NCBI GenBank assembly: GCA_020073305.1
Contig: JAIQFK010000002.1
Location: 62,001 to 126,000 of the forward strand
Direction: 5' to 3'
Source: Terriglobia bacterium
GTDB taxonomy: Bacteria; Acidobacteriota; Terriglobia; Bryobacterales; Bryobacteraceae
DNA length: 64,000 nt
Shown here: positions 1 to 6,644 of the stretch, piece after piece
How the letters are laid out: each line of letters begins with the position of its first letter
How positions within the stretch are numbered: position 1 is the first letter of the stretch
The notes under the pieces: model-generated
Database searches by the model: none
The model's input: the letters and a program-made list of their open reading frames with translations, nothing else
Told to the model about the DNA's origin: nothing
Program-made: the position numbers and the translations under genes

Positions 1-24
1 TTGCCTCGCGAGCAGCGCGTTTAA
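1..24 (+). CDS. possible 3' end of an upstream gene
   Basis: Frame 1 reads seven codons and then a TAA stop at 22-24, two bases before the queC start. This would fit the tail of an upstream, co-transcribed gene cut off by the window edge. Nothing in seven residues identifies it; queD would be a natural neighbour, but that is a guess. Confidence 0.2.
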   Translation: MPREQRV

Positions 25-44
25 ACATGAGCAGCGCGTTTAAA
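10..44. repeat. 16-bp perfect direct repeat straddling the queC start
   Basis: The 16-mer GAGCAGCGCGTTTAAA occurs at 10-25 and again at 29-44, a period of 19 bases. The second copy overlaps the queC start codon and encodes its residues 2-6. The period is not a multiple of three, so the copies lie in different frames. It looks like a local duplication that carried the stop of the previous gene across the start of queC. Confidence 0.8.
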
Positions 45-728
45 GCCGTCTGCCTGTTGAGCGGCGGTCTCGATTCCTCGGTTTGCCTGGCTCTGGCGCG
101 GAGCCAGGGTTTCGAGTGCTATGCGCTGTCGTTCGATTACGGCCAGCGGCATCGCGTGGAACTCGAATCGGCTGCGCGCGTGGCGCTGAGCCTGGGCGCC
201 GCGCAACATCTGGTAGTGCCCATCGACCTGCGTGTGTTTGGCGGATCCGCTCTCACCAGCGACCTGGCGGTTCCGAAAGGACGCTCGGCCAGCCAAATGA
301 CCGCCGAGATCCCCGTCACTTACGTGCCCGCGCGCAACACTGTTTTTCTCTCGCTGGCGCTGGCGTGGGCCGAAGTGCTGGGCTCCCCCAACATTTTCAT
401 CGGTGTGAATGCGCTGGATTACTCCGGCTACCCCGACTGCCGCCCCGAATATATCGAAGCCTACGAGTGCATGGCCAATCTCGCAACCAAAGCCTGCGTG
501 GAGGGGCGCATGGGCCTGAAGATTCACACCCCGTTGATCTGCTTATCAAAAGCTGAGATCGTAAAACTGGGAGCGCAGTTAGGCCTCGACTTCAGCCTGA
601 CGCATAGTTGCTACGATCCCGATGAATCCGGGCGCCCTTGCGGCCAGTGCGATTCCTGCCTGCTGCGCCGCAAGGGATTTGAAGAGGCGGGTGTGAGGGA
701 CCCGTTGAACCAGGTTTTTGGGTTCTAG
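27..728 (+). CDS. queC: 7-cyano-7-deazaguanine synthase QueC
   Basis: 233 aa, the usual family length. QueC converts 7-carboxy-7-deazaguanine and ammonia to preQ0 using ATP, the last shared step toward queuosine and other 7-deazapurines, in the cytoplasm. The PP-loop ATP-pyrophosphatase motif SGGLDSS lies near residues 12-18. The C-terminal zinc site is complete, with Cys at about 195, 205, 208 and 211 (CGQCDSC cluster). The ATG is chosen because it directly precedes the conserved [12 protein letters not shown] strand. queE follows 42 bases later, so the two are probably one transcript. The start lies inside a 16-bp direct repeat. Confidence 0.97.
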   Translation: MSSAFKAVCLLSGGLDSSVCLALARSQGFECYALSFDYGQRHRVELESAARVALSLGAAQHLVVPIDLRVFGGSALTSDLAVPKGRSASQMTAEIPVTYVPARNTVFLSLALAWAEVLGSPNIFIGVNALDYSGYPDCRPEYIEAYECMANLATKACVEGRMGLKIHTPLICLSKAEIVKLGAQLGLDFSLTHSCYDPDESGRPCGQCDSCLLRRKGFEEAGVRDPLNQVFGF

Positions 729-731
729 GTG

Positions 732-766
732 TTAGCTAACACCTGGAACCTAGCAGCTAACACCTG
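732..766. repeat. heptamer-phased short repeat between queC and queE
   Basis: The unit ACACCTG occurs at 739-745 and 760-766, exactly 21 bases (three heptads) apart. Related heptads lie between and before them, and the longer string AGCTAACACCTG is duplicated. It fills most of the 42-base gap between queC and queE and ends four bases before the queE ATG. The same heptamer recurs tandemly inside cusB near 18303-18337. Confidence 0.7.
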
Positions 767-770
767 CACT

Positions 771-1442
771 ATGAAGATCGCCGAAATCTACTTTTCGATT
801 CAAGGCGAGGGCTCGCTGATCGGCGTGCCGTCGGTGTTCGTGCGCACGAGCGGCTGCAACCTGCGCTGCTCGTGGTGCGATACGCCGTACACTTCGTGGC
901 AGCCGGAAGGCGATGAGCTCTCGCTAGAGGAGATTCTCGAACAGGTGGGCGCGCACCCCGCACGGCACGTTGTCGTGACTGGTGGCGAGCCCATGATCGC
1001 GCCGGACATCGTGGCCCTCACGGAGCAACTGCGCGCCCGCAGCCTGCACATCACCATCGAAACCGCGGGTACGGTGTTCGTGCCCGTGGCGTGCGATTTG
1101 ATGAGCATCAGTCCCAAGCTCTCCAATTCGACACCCGAAGGCCGCTTGGCGCTCCAGCATGAACGGCTGCGATTCCAACCGGATATCTTGTGCCGGCTCA
1201 TGGCGGCGTACCCTTACCAGCTCAAATTCGTGGTGGTGGATTCCAAGGATCTCGACGAGATTGAACCGATGCTGAAGCGGATTCAGGCTGACCGCAGCCG
1301 AGTGATCCTGATGCCCGAGGGCGTCGAGTCGGAGGAACTGCGAGAGCGCGGCATCTGGCTGGCCGAAATCGCCAAGAGCCACGGATTCCGTTTCAGCCCG
1401 CGCCTGCACGTGGATCTGTGGGGCAACCGCCGCGGCGTGTAG
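771..1442 (+). CDS. queE: 7-carboxy-7-deazaguanine synthase QueE (radical SAM)
   Basis: 223 aa. QueE rearranges 6-carboxy-tetrahydropterin to 7-carboxy-7-deazaguanine, the substrate of the adjacent QueC. It has the QueE-type [4Fe-4S] motif Cx3Cx2C at residues 29, 33 and 36 (CNLRCSWCD) and the substrate-end signature FSIQGEG near the N-terminus. VVTGGEP matches the SAM-binding GGE motif. A GTG at 729 would add 14 residues encoded by the heptamer repeat; the ATG at 771 is preferred because conserved sequence starts there. Confidence 0.96.
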   Translation: MKIAEIYFSIQGEGSLIGVPSVFVRTSGCNLRCSWCDTPYTSWQPEGDELSLEEILEQVGAHPARHVVVTGGEPMIAPDIVALTEQLRARSLHITIETAGTVFVPVACDLMSISPKLSNSTPEGRLALQHERLRFQPDILCRLMAAYPYQLKFVVVDSKDLDEIEPMLKRIQADRSRVILMPEGVESEELRERGIWLAEIAKSHGFRFSPRLHVDLWGNRRGV

Positions 1443-1517
1443 ATCGCTTCATCGTTTCCCAACGCCACCCCGACCTGACCTATACTTTCCTTTTCACATC
1501 CTTGGGAGGCACCATCC

Positions 1518-2864
1518 ATGAATCGCCGCCAGTTCCTTACTGCCAGCACCGGGCTTGCGCTTGCCGCGGGCCGCGGGCTCGCCGTGCCGTACGCTGACCA
1601 GAAGCCACGCCGCGTGGGGCTGATCGGCAGCGGATGGTATGGGAAGTCGGACATCCTGCGGCTCATTCAGATTGCGCCGGTCGAGATCGTCTCGCTTTGC
1701 GACGTCGATAAACAGATGCTGGCTGAGGCCGCCGACCTGGTCGCGTCGCGCCAGCGTTCGAAGAAGAAGCCGCGCCTGTTTCACGACTATCGCGACATGC
1801 TCAAGCAGAAGGACCTCGATATCGTCGAGGTGGCGACCCCCGACCACTGGCACGCGCTAGCCATGATCGCCGCCGTCCAGAGCGGCGTCGACGTCTATGT
1901 GCAGAAGCCCATCAGCGTCGACGTTATTGAAGGCCAGGCCATGCTGGCCGCGGCGCGCAAGCACCAGCGCGTGGTCCAGGTGGGAACGCAGCGGCGCAGC
2001 ACACCGCACCTGGTGGAAGCCATGAACGAGTTCATCCGGCCGGGCAAGCTGGGGAAAATCGCCCTGGTGGACATCTGCTGCTACTGGCATATGCGCGCCA
2101 CCGAGAATCCGCCGGACGCCGATCCGCCGCCGTACCTCGATTACGAGATGTGGACCGGCCCGGCACCGATGCGCCCCTATAACAAGCTGGTGCATCCGCG
2201 CGGCTGGCGCGCGTTCATGGAATACGGCAACGGCATTGTGGGCGACATGTGCATCCACATGTTCGACATGACGCGCTGGATGATGAACCTCGGCTGGCCC
2301 ACGCGCGTTTCGTCAACCGGCGGCATCTTCGAGGACAAAAAGAGTAAGGCCAACATCACCGATACGCAGACGGCCACGTTCGATTATCCCGACCTGCGCA
2401 TTGTCTGGCAGCACCGCTCGTGGGGCGCTTATCCGGACGCGGACTATCCGTGGTCGGCCACGTTTTACGGGGACAAGGGAACGCTTAAAGCCAGCGTATT
2501 CGGCTACGATTTCATTCCCGAGGGCGGCGGCAAGCGCATTCACCGCGACGTGACCTACGAGTTCGAACAATATCCGGAAGACAAGACCGAAAAGGATCTT
2601 GAAACGCACTGCGCGCCGGCCATCCGCCATCACATGCAGGATTTTCTGGCCGCGATTGACGCGCGGACCAAGCCGGTGGCCGATATCGAACAGGGCTACA
2701 TTTCGACTACGAGTTGCATTCTGGCGAATCTGTCCATGCGGCTCGGCCGTACGCTCACCTGGGATGCCGCAACGCAGCGCGTGAAGGACGACGACGAAGC
2801 CAACAAGCTGCTGCGCCGCCCGTACCGGAGCCCTTGGGTGCATCCGGAACCGGACCATGTGTGA
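1518..2864 (+). CDS. Tat-exported Gfo/Idh/MocA family oxidoreductase
   Basis: 448 aa. The N-terminus carries a Tat-type signal (MNRRQFLTASTGLALAAG), so it probably acts in the periplasm with a tightly held NAD(P). A Rossmann fold with GLIGSGWYG follows at about residues 34-42. The family's catalytic EKP motif appears here as QKP (residues 129-131), keeping the key Lys. The C-terminal half has the GFO_IDH_MocA substrate fold with a conserved VGDMCIHMFD stretch. Relatives act on sugars, inositols or glycosides; the substrate cannot be read here. A good ribosome site (GGGAGG) precedes the ATG. It stands alone as a transcription unit. Confidence 0.9.
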   Translation: MNRRQFLTASTGLALAAGRGLAVPYADQKPRRVGLIGSGWYGKSDILRLIQIAPVEIVSLCDVDKQMLAEAADLVASRQRSKKKPRLFHDYRDMLKQKDLDIVEVATPDHWHALAMIAAVQSGVDVYVQKPISVDVIEGQAMLAAARKHQRVVQVGTQRRSTPHLVEAMNEFIRPGKLGKIALVDICCYWHMRATENPPDADPPPYLDYEMWTGPAPMRPYNKLVHPRGWRAFMEYGNGIVGDMCIHMFDMTRWMMNLGWPTRVSSTGGIFEDKKSKANITDTQTATFDYPDLRIVWQHRSWGAYPDADYPWSATFYGDKGTLKASVFGYDFIPEGGGKRIHRDVTYEFEQYPEDKTEKDLETHCAPAIRHHMQDFLAAIDARTKPVADIEQGYISTTSCILANLSMRLGRTLTWDAATQRVKDDDEANKLLRRPYRSPWVHPEPDHV

Positions 2865-2929
2865 ATCAAGTGCGCGCGGTCTTCCGTCTGAAAAGGCAAT
2901 GATCGCCGCGAGTCTGGATTTGAAGGCGC

Positions 2930-5203
2930 TCATCGAGCCGCGAGCGTAGGGTTGCTCGCGCCGTTCTCACTCCTGACTTCCGCCTCCTGGTTCCTCAGTT
3001 CGTTCATGCGCTCCAGTTGCTTGATGAGGAACGCGGTGTCGGAGAACGGGTCGCCGCCCATTTGTCCCCAATAGACGCGGCCCTTGGTGTCGATCAGGAT
3101 GGTCGAGTGCAGCTCGATGTCTTCGAAATCGTCGTAGGAATGGAAGCGGCGCGCACTTTCGAACTTGTCATCGGAGAGGGCGCGAACGGGAAGATCGCCG
3201 AACTCCTTCACTGCGGCCGCGTTCTTGGCAGGAGTGGCGCTGCTGACGGCGAGCACCGCGGTGTTGAGTCGTTCCCAGTCCGCTTTCTTTCCGCCGATGT
3301 CGTGTAGCTGGCGCATGCAGTGCGGGCACTCAGTTCCCAGATAGAAGATCAGCAGCACGTTCTTGCCGCGGTAATCCTCGAGCGTGACGCGCTTCCCTTG
3401 CGCATCGCGCACGTCCAGCTTGGGCGCTTCGTACGGCTCCCAACGGTTGGGTCCGAAACGCTCGAGCGAAGTGAGCGCGTAGTTTCGCTCGGGCGCCGGA
3501 GAAGAGTCGCGCGGCGCGGCCGTAATGCCAGTGGCTTTGGCCTTCTGGAGGATGGGCAACCCTGCGTCGGCGTCGGAGCCTACGAACAGCAGACGGGCCA
3601 TGGCGTCTTCCGCTTTCGCTTTCTCACCGAGCGCCGCGTAGGCCCGCACCAGGCCCGAGAGCGCGAACAGGTCGTTGTGCGTCAGCTCCAGCGCTTTGTC
3701 AAAGGCCTGCGCCGCCAGCATGGGGCTCTTCGCATCCAGATACGCTTCCCCCAGACTGCTGTAGAGAGCCTGCGGGTAAAACGGCGGATCGGCATAGCCT
3801 CTCTGCATGTCGAATTCGCGTTTGGCGGCGTCCGCCAGCAAACCCAGACCCTCGATGGTTTCGCCGCTGGCCAGCGCATAGCGCCCCTTCAACTCTTGCG
3901 CTTGGGTTGCGTAATATTCCTCCTCGTCTTTATTCTTGTCCATATCCTTCTTCAGCGCCGCATGCTCGGAGATACTCTTCGAAGCCTTCTGCAAATCTCC
4001 TTTTCCCAAGTAGGCGCGGGCTTCAAAATACGCCTTGTTGATCTTGTCGAGAAAAATGTCGCGCCAGGGAATGGTCTTCGCATCCAGCAGTTCGTCCCAA
4101 TGCTCGTACTTTGTCAGCGCCCGCGCCAAGGAGCGGATGCCGACGGAATGAGCCGAATATGTTTCGTCGCCGTTATGTTTAGGATCGAGCGGCGCGTCGA
4201 TGAGCTGCCGGGAGTTGAAAATCGCGGCACGCGGCATGCCAAGCTGCTCCTGGATATAGCTCAGGTAATTCAGATTGTGGCCGTAATTCCAGTTGTTGAA
4301 CGGGAAGGTGAGGCTGTCCTTCATGTAGCGCTTCTCGACGCGCGTGGCTGCGTCCATCGAAATAGCGGCTTCATGCCACATGCCGACGATGCTGTAGATG
4401 TGACCCGGCATGTGCTGCGCGTGGCCGATGCCGGGCACCAGTTCCGTATATTTTCGGCAGCTTTCGAGCGCCTGTTCGGGCTGGTGATAGTCCCAGTTGT
4501 GGATGCGATAGTGGTGCGCACCGGGATGGTTGGGCTGGCGTGACAGGATCTCGCGGATGATCAGTTCCGTTCCGTAGCGCGAGCTGCCCATGTTGGCCAG
4601 CGCCAGCAGCGCGCGCGCCTCCACGTCGTCCGGATAACGCAGGCAGAGGGTCTCGAGCACTTTCTTGTAGCGCCGGCTGTGCTCTTCGTAGTTGACCTCG
4701 CCGTCCTTGTCGAGCAAGGGATCGCGCAGAATCTCCGCTTCCGAAGCTTCGATGAAAAGGCGCTCGCGCTCGCTCACTCGATCCTTGCGTTTGGCGGCTT
4801 CGCGGATGAATTCGGCGGCGCGATCGACTTCGGGAGACGAGCTTCTCGGACCTTCTTCCACGGCCCGCGCCAGGCCCCAATACGCCATGGCATTGTCCGG
4901 CTCCAGCTTCAGGCACCAGCGGAAGGCGCGCTCGGCCTCGTAAAACCAAAACGAATGCAGCAGAGCGTTCCCCTGGTCGAACCATTTCTGGACTTCGGGA
5001 TTTTTCGTGGTGATGGGAAAATGCGCGTCGCCGATGCCTGCCATTTCCCAGGGCTTCTGCCGGGGACCGCTGTCGAAAGATTCGCCGTGGAAAGAGTGGC
5101 CCAGTTTGTAAGCCGGAACGGGCGATGATGTTTGCGCCGCCACCAACGGCGCACCGAGGGTCACCGCAAGAATGCAGACACAAGACGCGGACGGTACGTG
5201 CAT
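2930..5203 (-). CDS. secreted TPR protein with C-terminal redoxin (AhpC/TSA-like) domain
   Basis: 757 aa from the ATG at 5203, chosen because it begins a clear signal peptide (about residues 1-23, ending VAAQ); the open frame extends further upstream without conserved sequence. Residues about 50-560 are alpha-helical repeats, including TPR-like blocks around FWFYEAERAFRWCLKLEPDNAMAYWGLARAVEE. From about residue 595 there is a thioredoxin-fold domain with a CPHC redox pair at 626-629. It likely sits in the periplasm or outer membrane lumen as a thiol-redox scaffold. The combination is seen in soil Acidobacteria, but the substrate is unknown. It is read convergently with the Gfo/Idh gene. Confidence 0.8.
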   Translation of the reverse strand: MHVPSASCVCILAVTLGAPLVAAQTSSPVPAYKLGHSFHGESFDSGPRQKPWEMAGIGDAHFPITTKNPEVQKWFDQGNALLHSFWFYEAERAFRWCLKLEPDNAMAYWGLARAVEEGPRSSSPEVDRAAEFIREAAKRKDRVSERERLFIEASEAEILRDPLLDKDGEVNYEEHSRRYKKVLETLCLRYPDDVEARALLALANMGSSRYGTELIIREILSRQPNHPGAHHYRIHNWDYHQPEQALESCRKYTELVPGIGHAQHMPGHIYSIVGMWHEAAISMDAATRVEKRYMKDSLTFPFNNWNYGHNLNYLSYIQEQLGMPRAAIFNSRQLIDAPLDPKHNGDETYSAHSVGIRSLARALTKYEHWDELLDAKTIPWRDIFLDKINKAYFEARAYLGKGDLQKASKSISEHAALKKDMDKNKDEEEYYATQAQELKGRYALASGETIEGLGLLADAAKREFDMQRGYADPPFYPQALYSSLGEAYLDAKSPMLAAQAFDKALELTHNDLFALSGLVRAYAALGEKAKAEDAMARLLFVGSDADAGLPILQKAKATGITAAPRDSSPAPERNYALTSLERFGPNRWEPYEAPKLDVRDAQGKRVTLEDYRGKNVLLIFYLGTECPHCMRQLHDIGGKKADWERLNTAVLAVSSATPAKNAAAVKEFGDLPVRALSDDKFESARRFHSYDDFEDIELHSTILIDTKGRVYWGQMGGDPFSDTAFLIKQLERMNELRNQEAEVRSENGASNPTLAAR

Positions 5204-5226
5204 AAGTAAACCAGTATATGGCCGAA

Positions 5227-5338
5227 CCTGTAGCGCAGGCCCACGCCTGATTTTGGCGGGGACCTGCGGCCTTTTGTGCCATCGAAGCGAATGCCGCAGG
5301 TCTCCCCGCAGACCCCGCGGGTAGGCCTGCGCTACAGG
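5227..5338. repeat. 112-bp palindromic REP/MITE-like element
   Basis: The ends are a perfect 15-bp inverted repeat, CCTGTAGCGCAGGCC at 5227-5241 and its complement at 5324-5338. An inner pair, roughly 5256-5270 and 5293-5309, is also complementary apart from a two-base insertion, so the whole element can fold into a long hairpin. It has no coding content. The right arm contains the stop codon of the truncated DinB reading frame, which suggests insertion into that gene. Smaller hairpins with similar tips occur at 26658 and 57704. Confidence 0.75.
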
Positions 5339-5568
5339 GCTTGCGCCGCGGCTTTGAGCTTGCTCCCTTCGACGACCTGCAGAGCAGCCGACTGCCATGC
5401 AGTGATGTGAAGCAACAACTCCCAAATGTTGTGCGCACCGGGCAGGAGCCGCCGTTCGGCCAGCTCGGCATCTACGCCCGTCAACAGTTCGCCTGCCGCG
5501 GGTCCGTGCCACGCAGGGCCGCGCTGCGATCGCTCTAGTTGATTGGCAATTCTACGCACTTCGCTCAT
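5332..5568 (-). pseudogene. N-terminal fragment of a DinB-family protein
   Basis: About 78 aa from ATG 5568, or 86 aa from ATG 5592. It matches the first helix pair of DinB-like (DUF664/DinB_2) proteins: a GPAWHGP stretch, then the signature HNIWELLLHITAWQ, whose first His belongs to the usual metal site. Family members are about 150-170 aa; this one stops just after the second helix, inside the right arm of the palindromic element at 5227-5338. The two later metal-binding His residues are therefore missing. Probably inactive. Confidence 0.65.
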
Positions 5569-5620
5569 GGAAGCTGTAACCTCCAAAACCATTATTACAG
5601 GTTACAACGTACAATGAAGC

Positions 5621-5998
5621 TTGGCCGAATCCCGTGCTGGAAGCGATCTGTCAGCCTTTCAGGGCATCCTGCACCAGCTCTGCCCGCGGTGCCGCAAGGG
5701 GCCGATGTTCCGCCCGTTCCATATCCGCCGCTGGCTCGACATGTACGCAGTGTGTCCGGTCTGCGGTCTGAAATTCGACCGCGAGCAGGGATATTTCCTC
5801 GGCGCCATGTACGTCAGCTACGTTCTCTCCATCCCGCCCGTCCTGGCGCTGGTGTTCATTCTTTGGCTGCTGGCCGGCTGGTCGTTCGGCGCCGCCGTCA
5901 TGGGCGCATTTGTGGCCTATCTACCCTTCGTGCCGCTGGTCGTCCGGTTCTCGCGGGTCATCTGGATTTACATCGATCGCTCGGTGGACCCGCACTGA
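5621..5998 (+). CDS. DUF983 family membrane protein
   Basis: 125 aa from a TTG start. An N-terminal zinc-ribbon-like pair, CPRCRKG and CPVCG, is followed by two hydrophobic segments (about residues 65-85 and 88-108). This is the DUF983 layout: a small inner-membrane protein with a cytoplasmic Cys motif and no established function, often found near cytochrome oxidase genes in other bacteria. It is divergent from the DinB fragment. No canonical ribosome site was found. Confidence 0.75.
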   Translation: MAESRAGSDLSAFQGILHQLCPRCRKGPMFRPFHIRRWLDMYAVCPVCGLKFDREQGYFLGAMYVSYVLSIPPVLALVFILWLLAGWSFGAAVMGAFVAYLPFVPLVVRFSRVIWIYIDRSVDPH

Positions 5999-6031
5999 GC
6001 GGGCATCCGCTCATGGTAAATTCGGACAAGG

Positions 6032-6187
6032 ATGGAGCGAATCGTCAGTCTCACAACTTTCAGCGAAGAACGAGCCAAGAAGCCGGCGCTCGCCTATTGG
6101 CTGAATCGTAGTGCGGAAGAACGGATCGCCGAGGTGGAGCGGCTAAGGCGGGAATACTTGACGGTTGTTGAACGCGAGAGGCATTGA
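6032..6187 (+). CDS. small protein preceding a nucleotidyltransferase relic
   Basis: 51 aa, Arg/Glu-rich and mostly helical (core AEERIAEVERLRREYL). It ends overlapping the start of the MNT-type nucleotidyltransferase frame at 6165. Short helical partners of this kind often precede nucleotidyltransferase genes of the AbiEii/MNT group, and the overlap suggests coupled translation. Whether it acts as an antitoxin or structural partner cannot be told. It remains intact although the partner is broken. Confidence 0.5.
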   Translation: MERIVSLTTFSEERAKKPALAYWLNRSAEERIAEVERLRREYLTVVERERH

Positions 6188-6554
6188 ATACCTCATCATC
6201 GGTGGCTACGCCGTCGCTTTCCACGGAGCCCCGAGGTTCACGGGTGACCTGGACATTCTGATTCATCCCTCCGTCGAACAAGTCAGCAACATACTGGAGG
6301 CCTCAGGGTTTTCGGCTTCCCGACCCAGAACCTAAGCGCGGAATAAGATCGTACAGCTAGGCCGTGTGCCTGTGCAGGTACACGTGATGAGCCATATCTC
6401 AGGCGTGTCATGGAAGACCGCCTGGGAGTTCCGAGAGTCGGGAAAGTATGGCGACGTGGCGGTCTTCTTTATCGGGCGGGAGGCTTTGATAGCCAACAAG
6501 CGCGCCGCTGGCCGCGCTAAAGACCTCGCTGACGTAGAAGCCCTCGGCGAATGA
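6165..6554 (+). pseudogene. broken nucleotidyltransferase (AbiEii/MNT-like)
   Basis: From a TTG near 6165 the frame encodes YLIIGGYAVAFHG and TGDLDILIH, the glycine-rich and GD(x)D signatures of minimal nucleotidyltransferases. The frame hits TAA near 6333-6335. The same frame continues after it with a recognisable C-terminus (ISGVSW, then IANKRAAGRAKDLADVEAL, ending 6554). Between about 6300 and 6345 the neighbouring frame reads FGFPTQNLSAE, which fits the family better, so two compensating indels are likely. Probably a dead toxin-antitoxin-like gene or an assembly error. Confidence 0.7.
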
Positions 6555-6644
6555 GCTCAGACCCTCCCCGCACTGCCATAATAGAAGCGATCCTCTCAGC
6601 AACAGCGATGAGTTCTCGACTCAGTGACCGCGAGGTGGTCCGGC

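Noticed and set aside
739-766. preQ1 riboswitch near queC/queE
   Set aside because: The sequence is a heptamer repeat and lacks the preQ1 hairpin with its A-rich tail.
3320-4543. 407-codon open frame opposite the TPR-redoxin gene
   Set aside because: High-GC antisense shadow; no family signature, and the opposite strand has clear domains.
5539-6111. 190-codon plus-strand frame overlapping the DUF983 gene
   Set aside because: The other frame has the Cys motifs and membrane helices; this one is Arg/Pro-rich noise.
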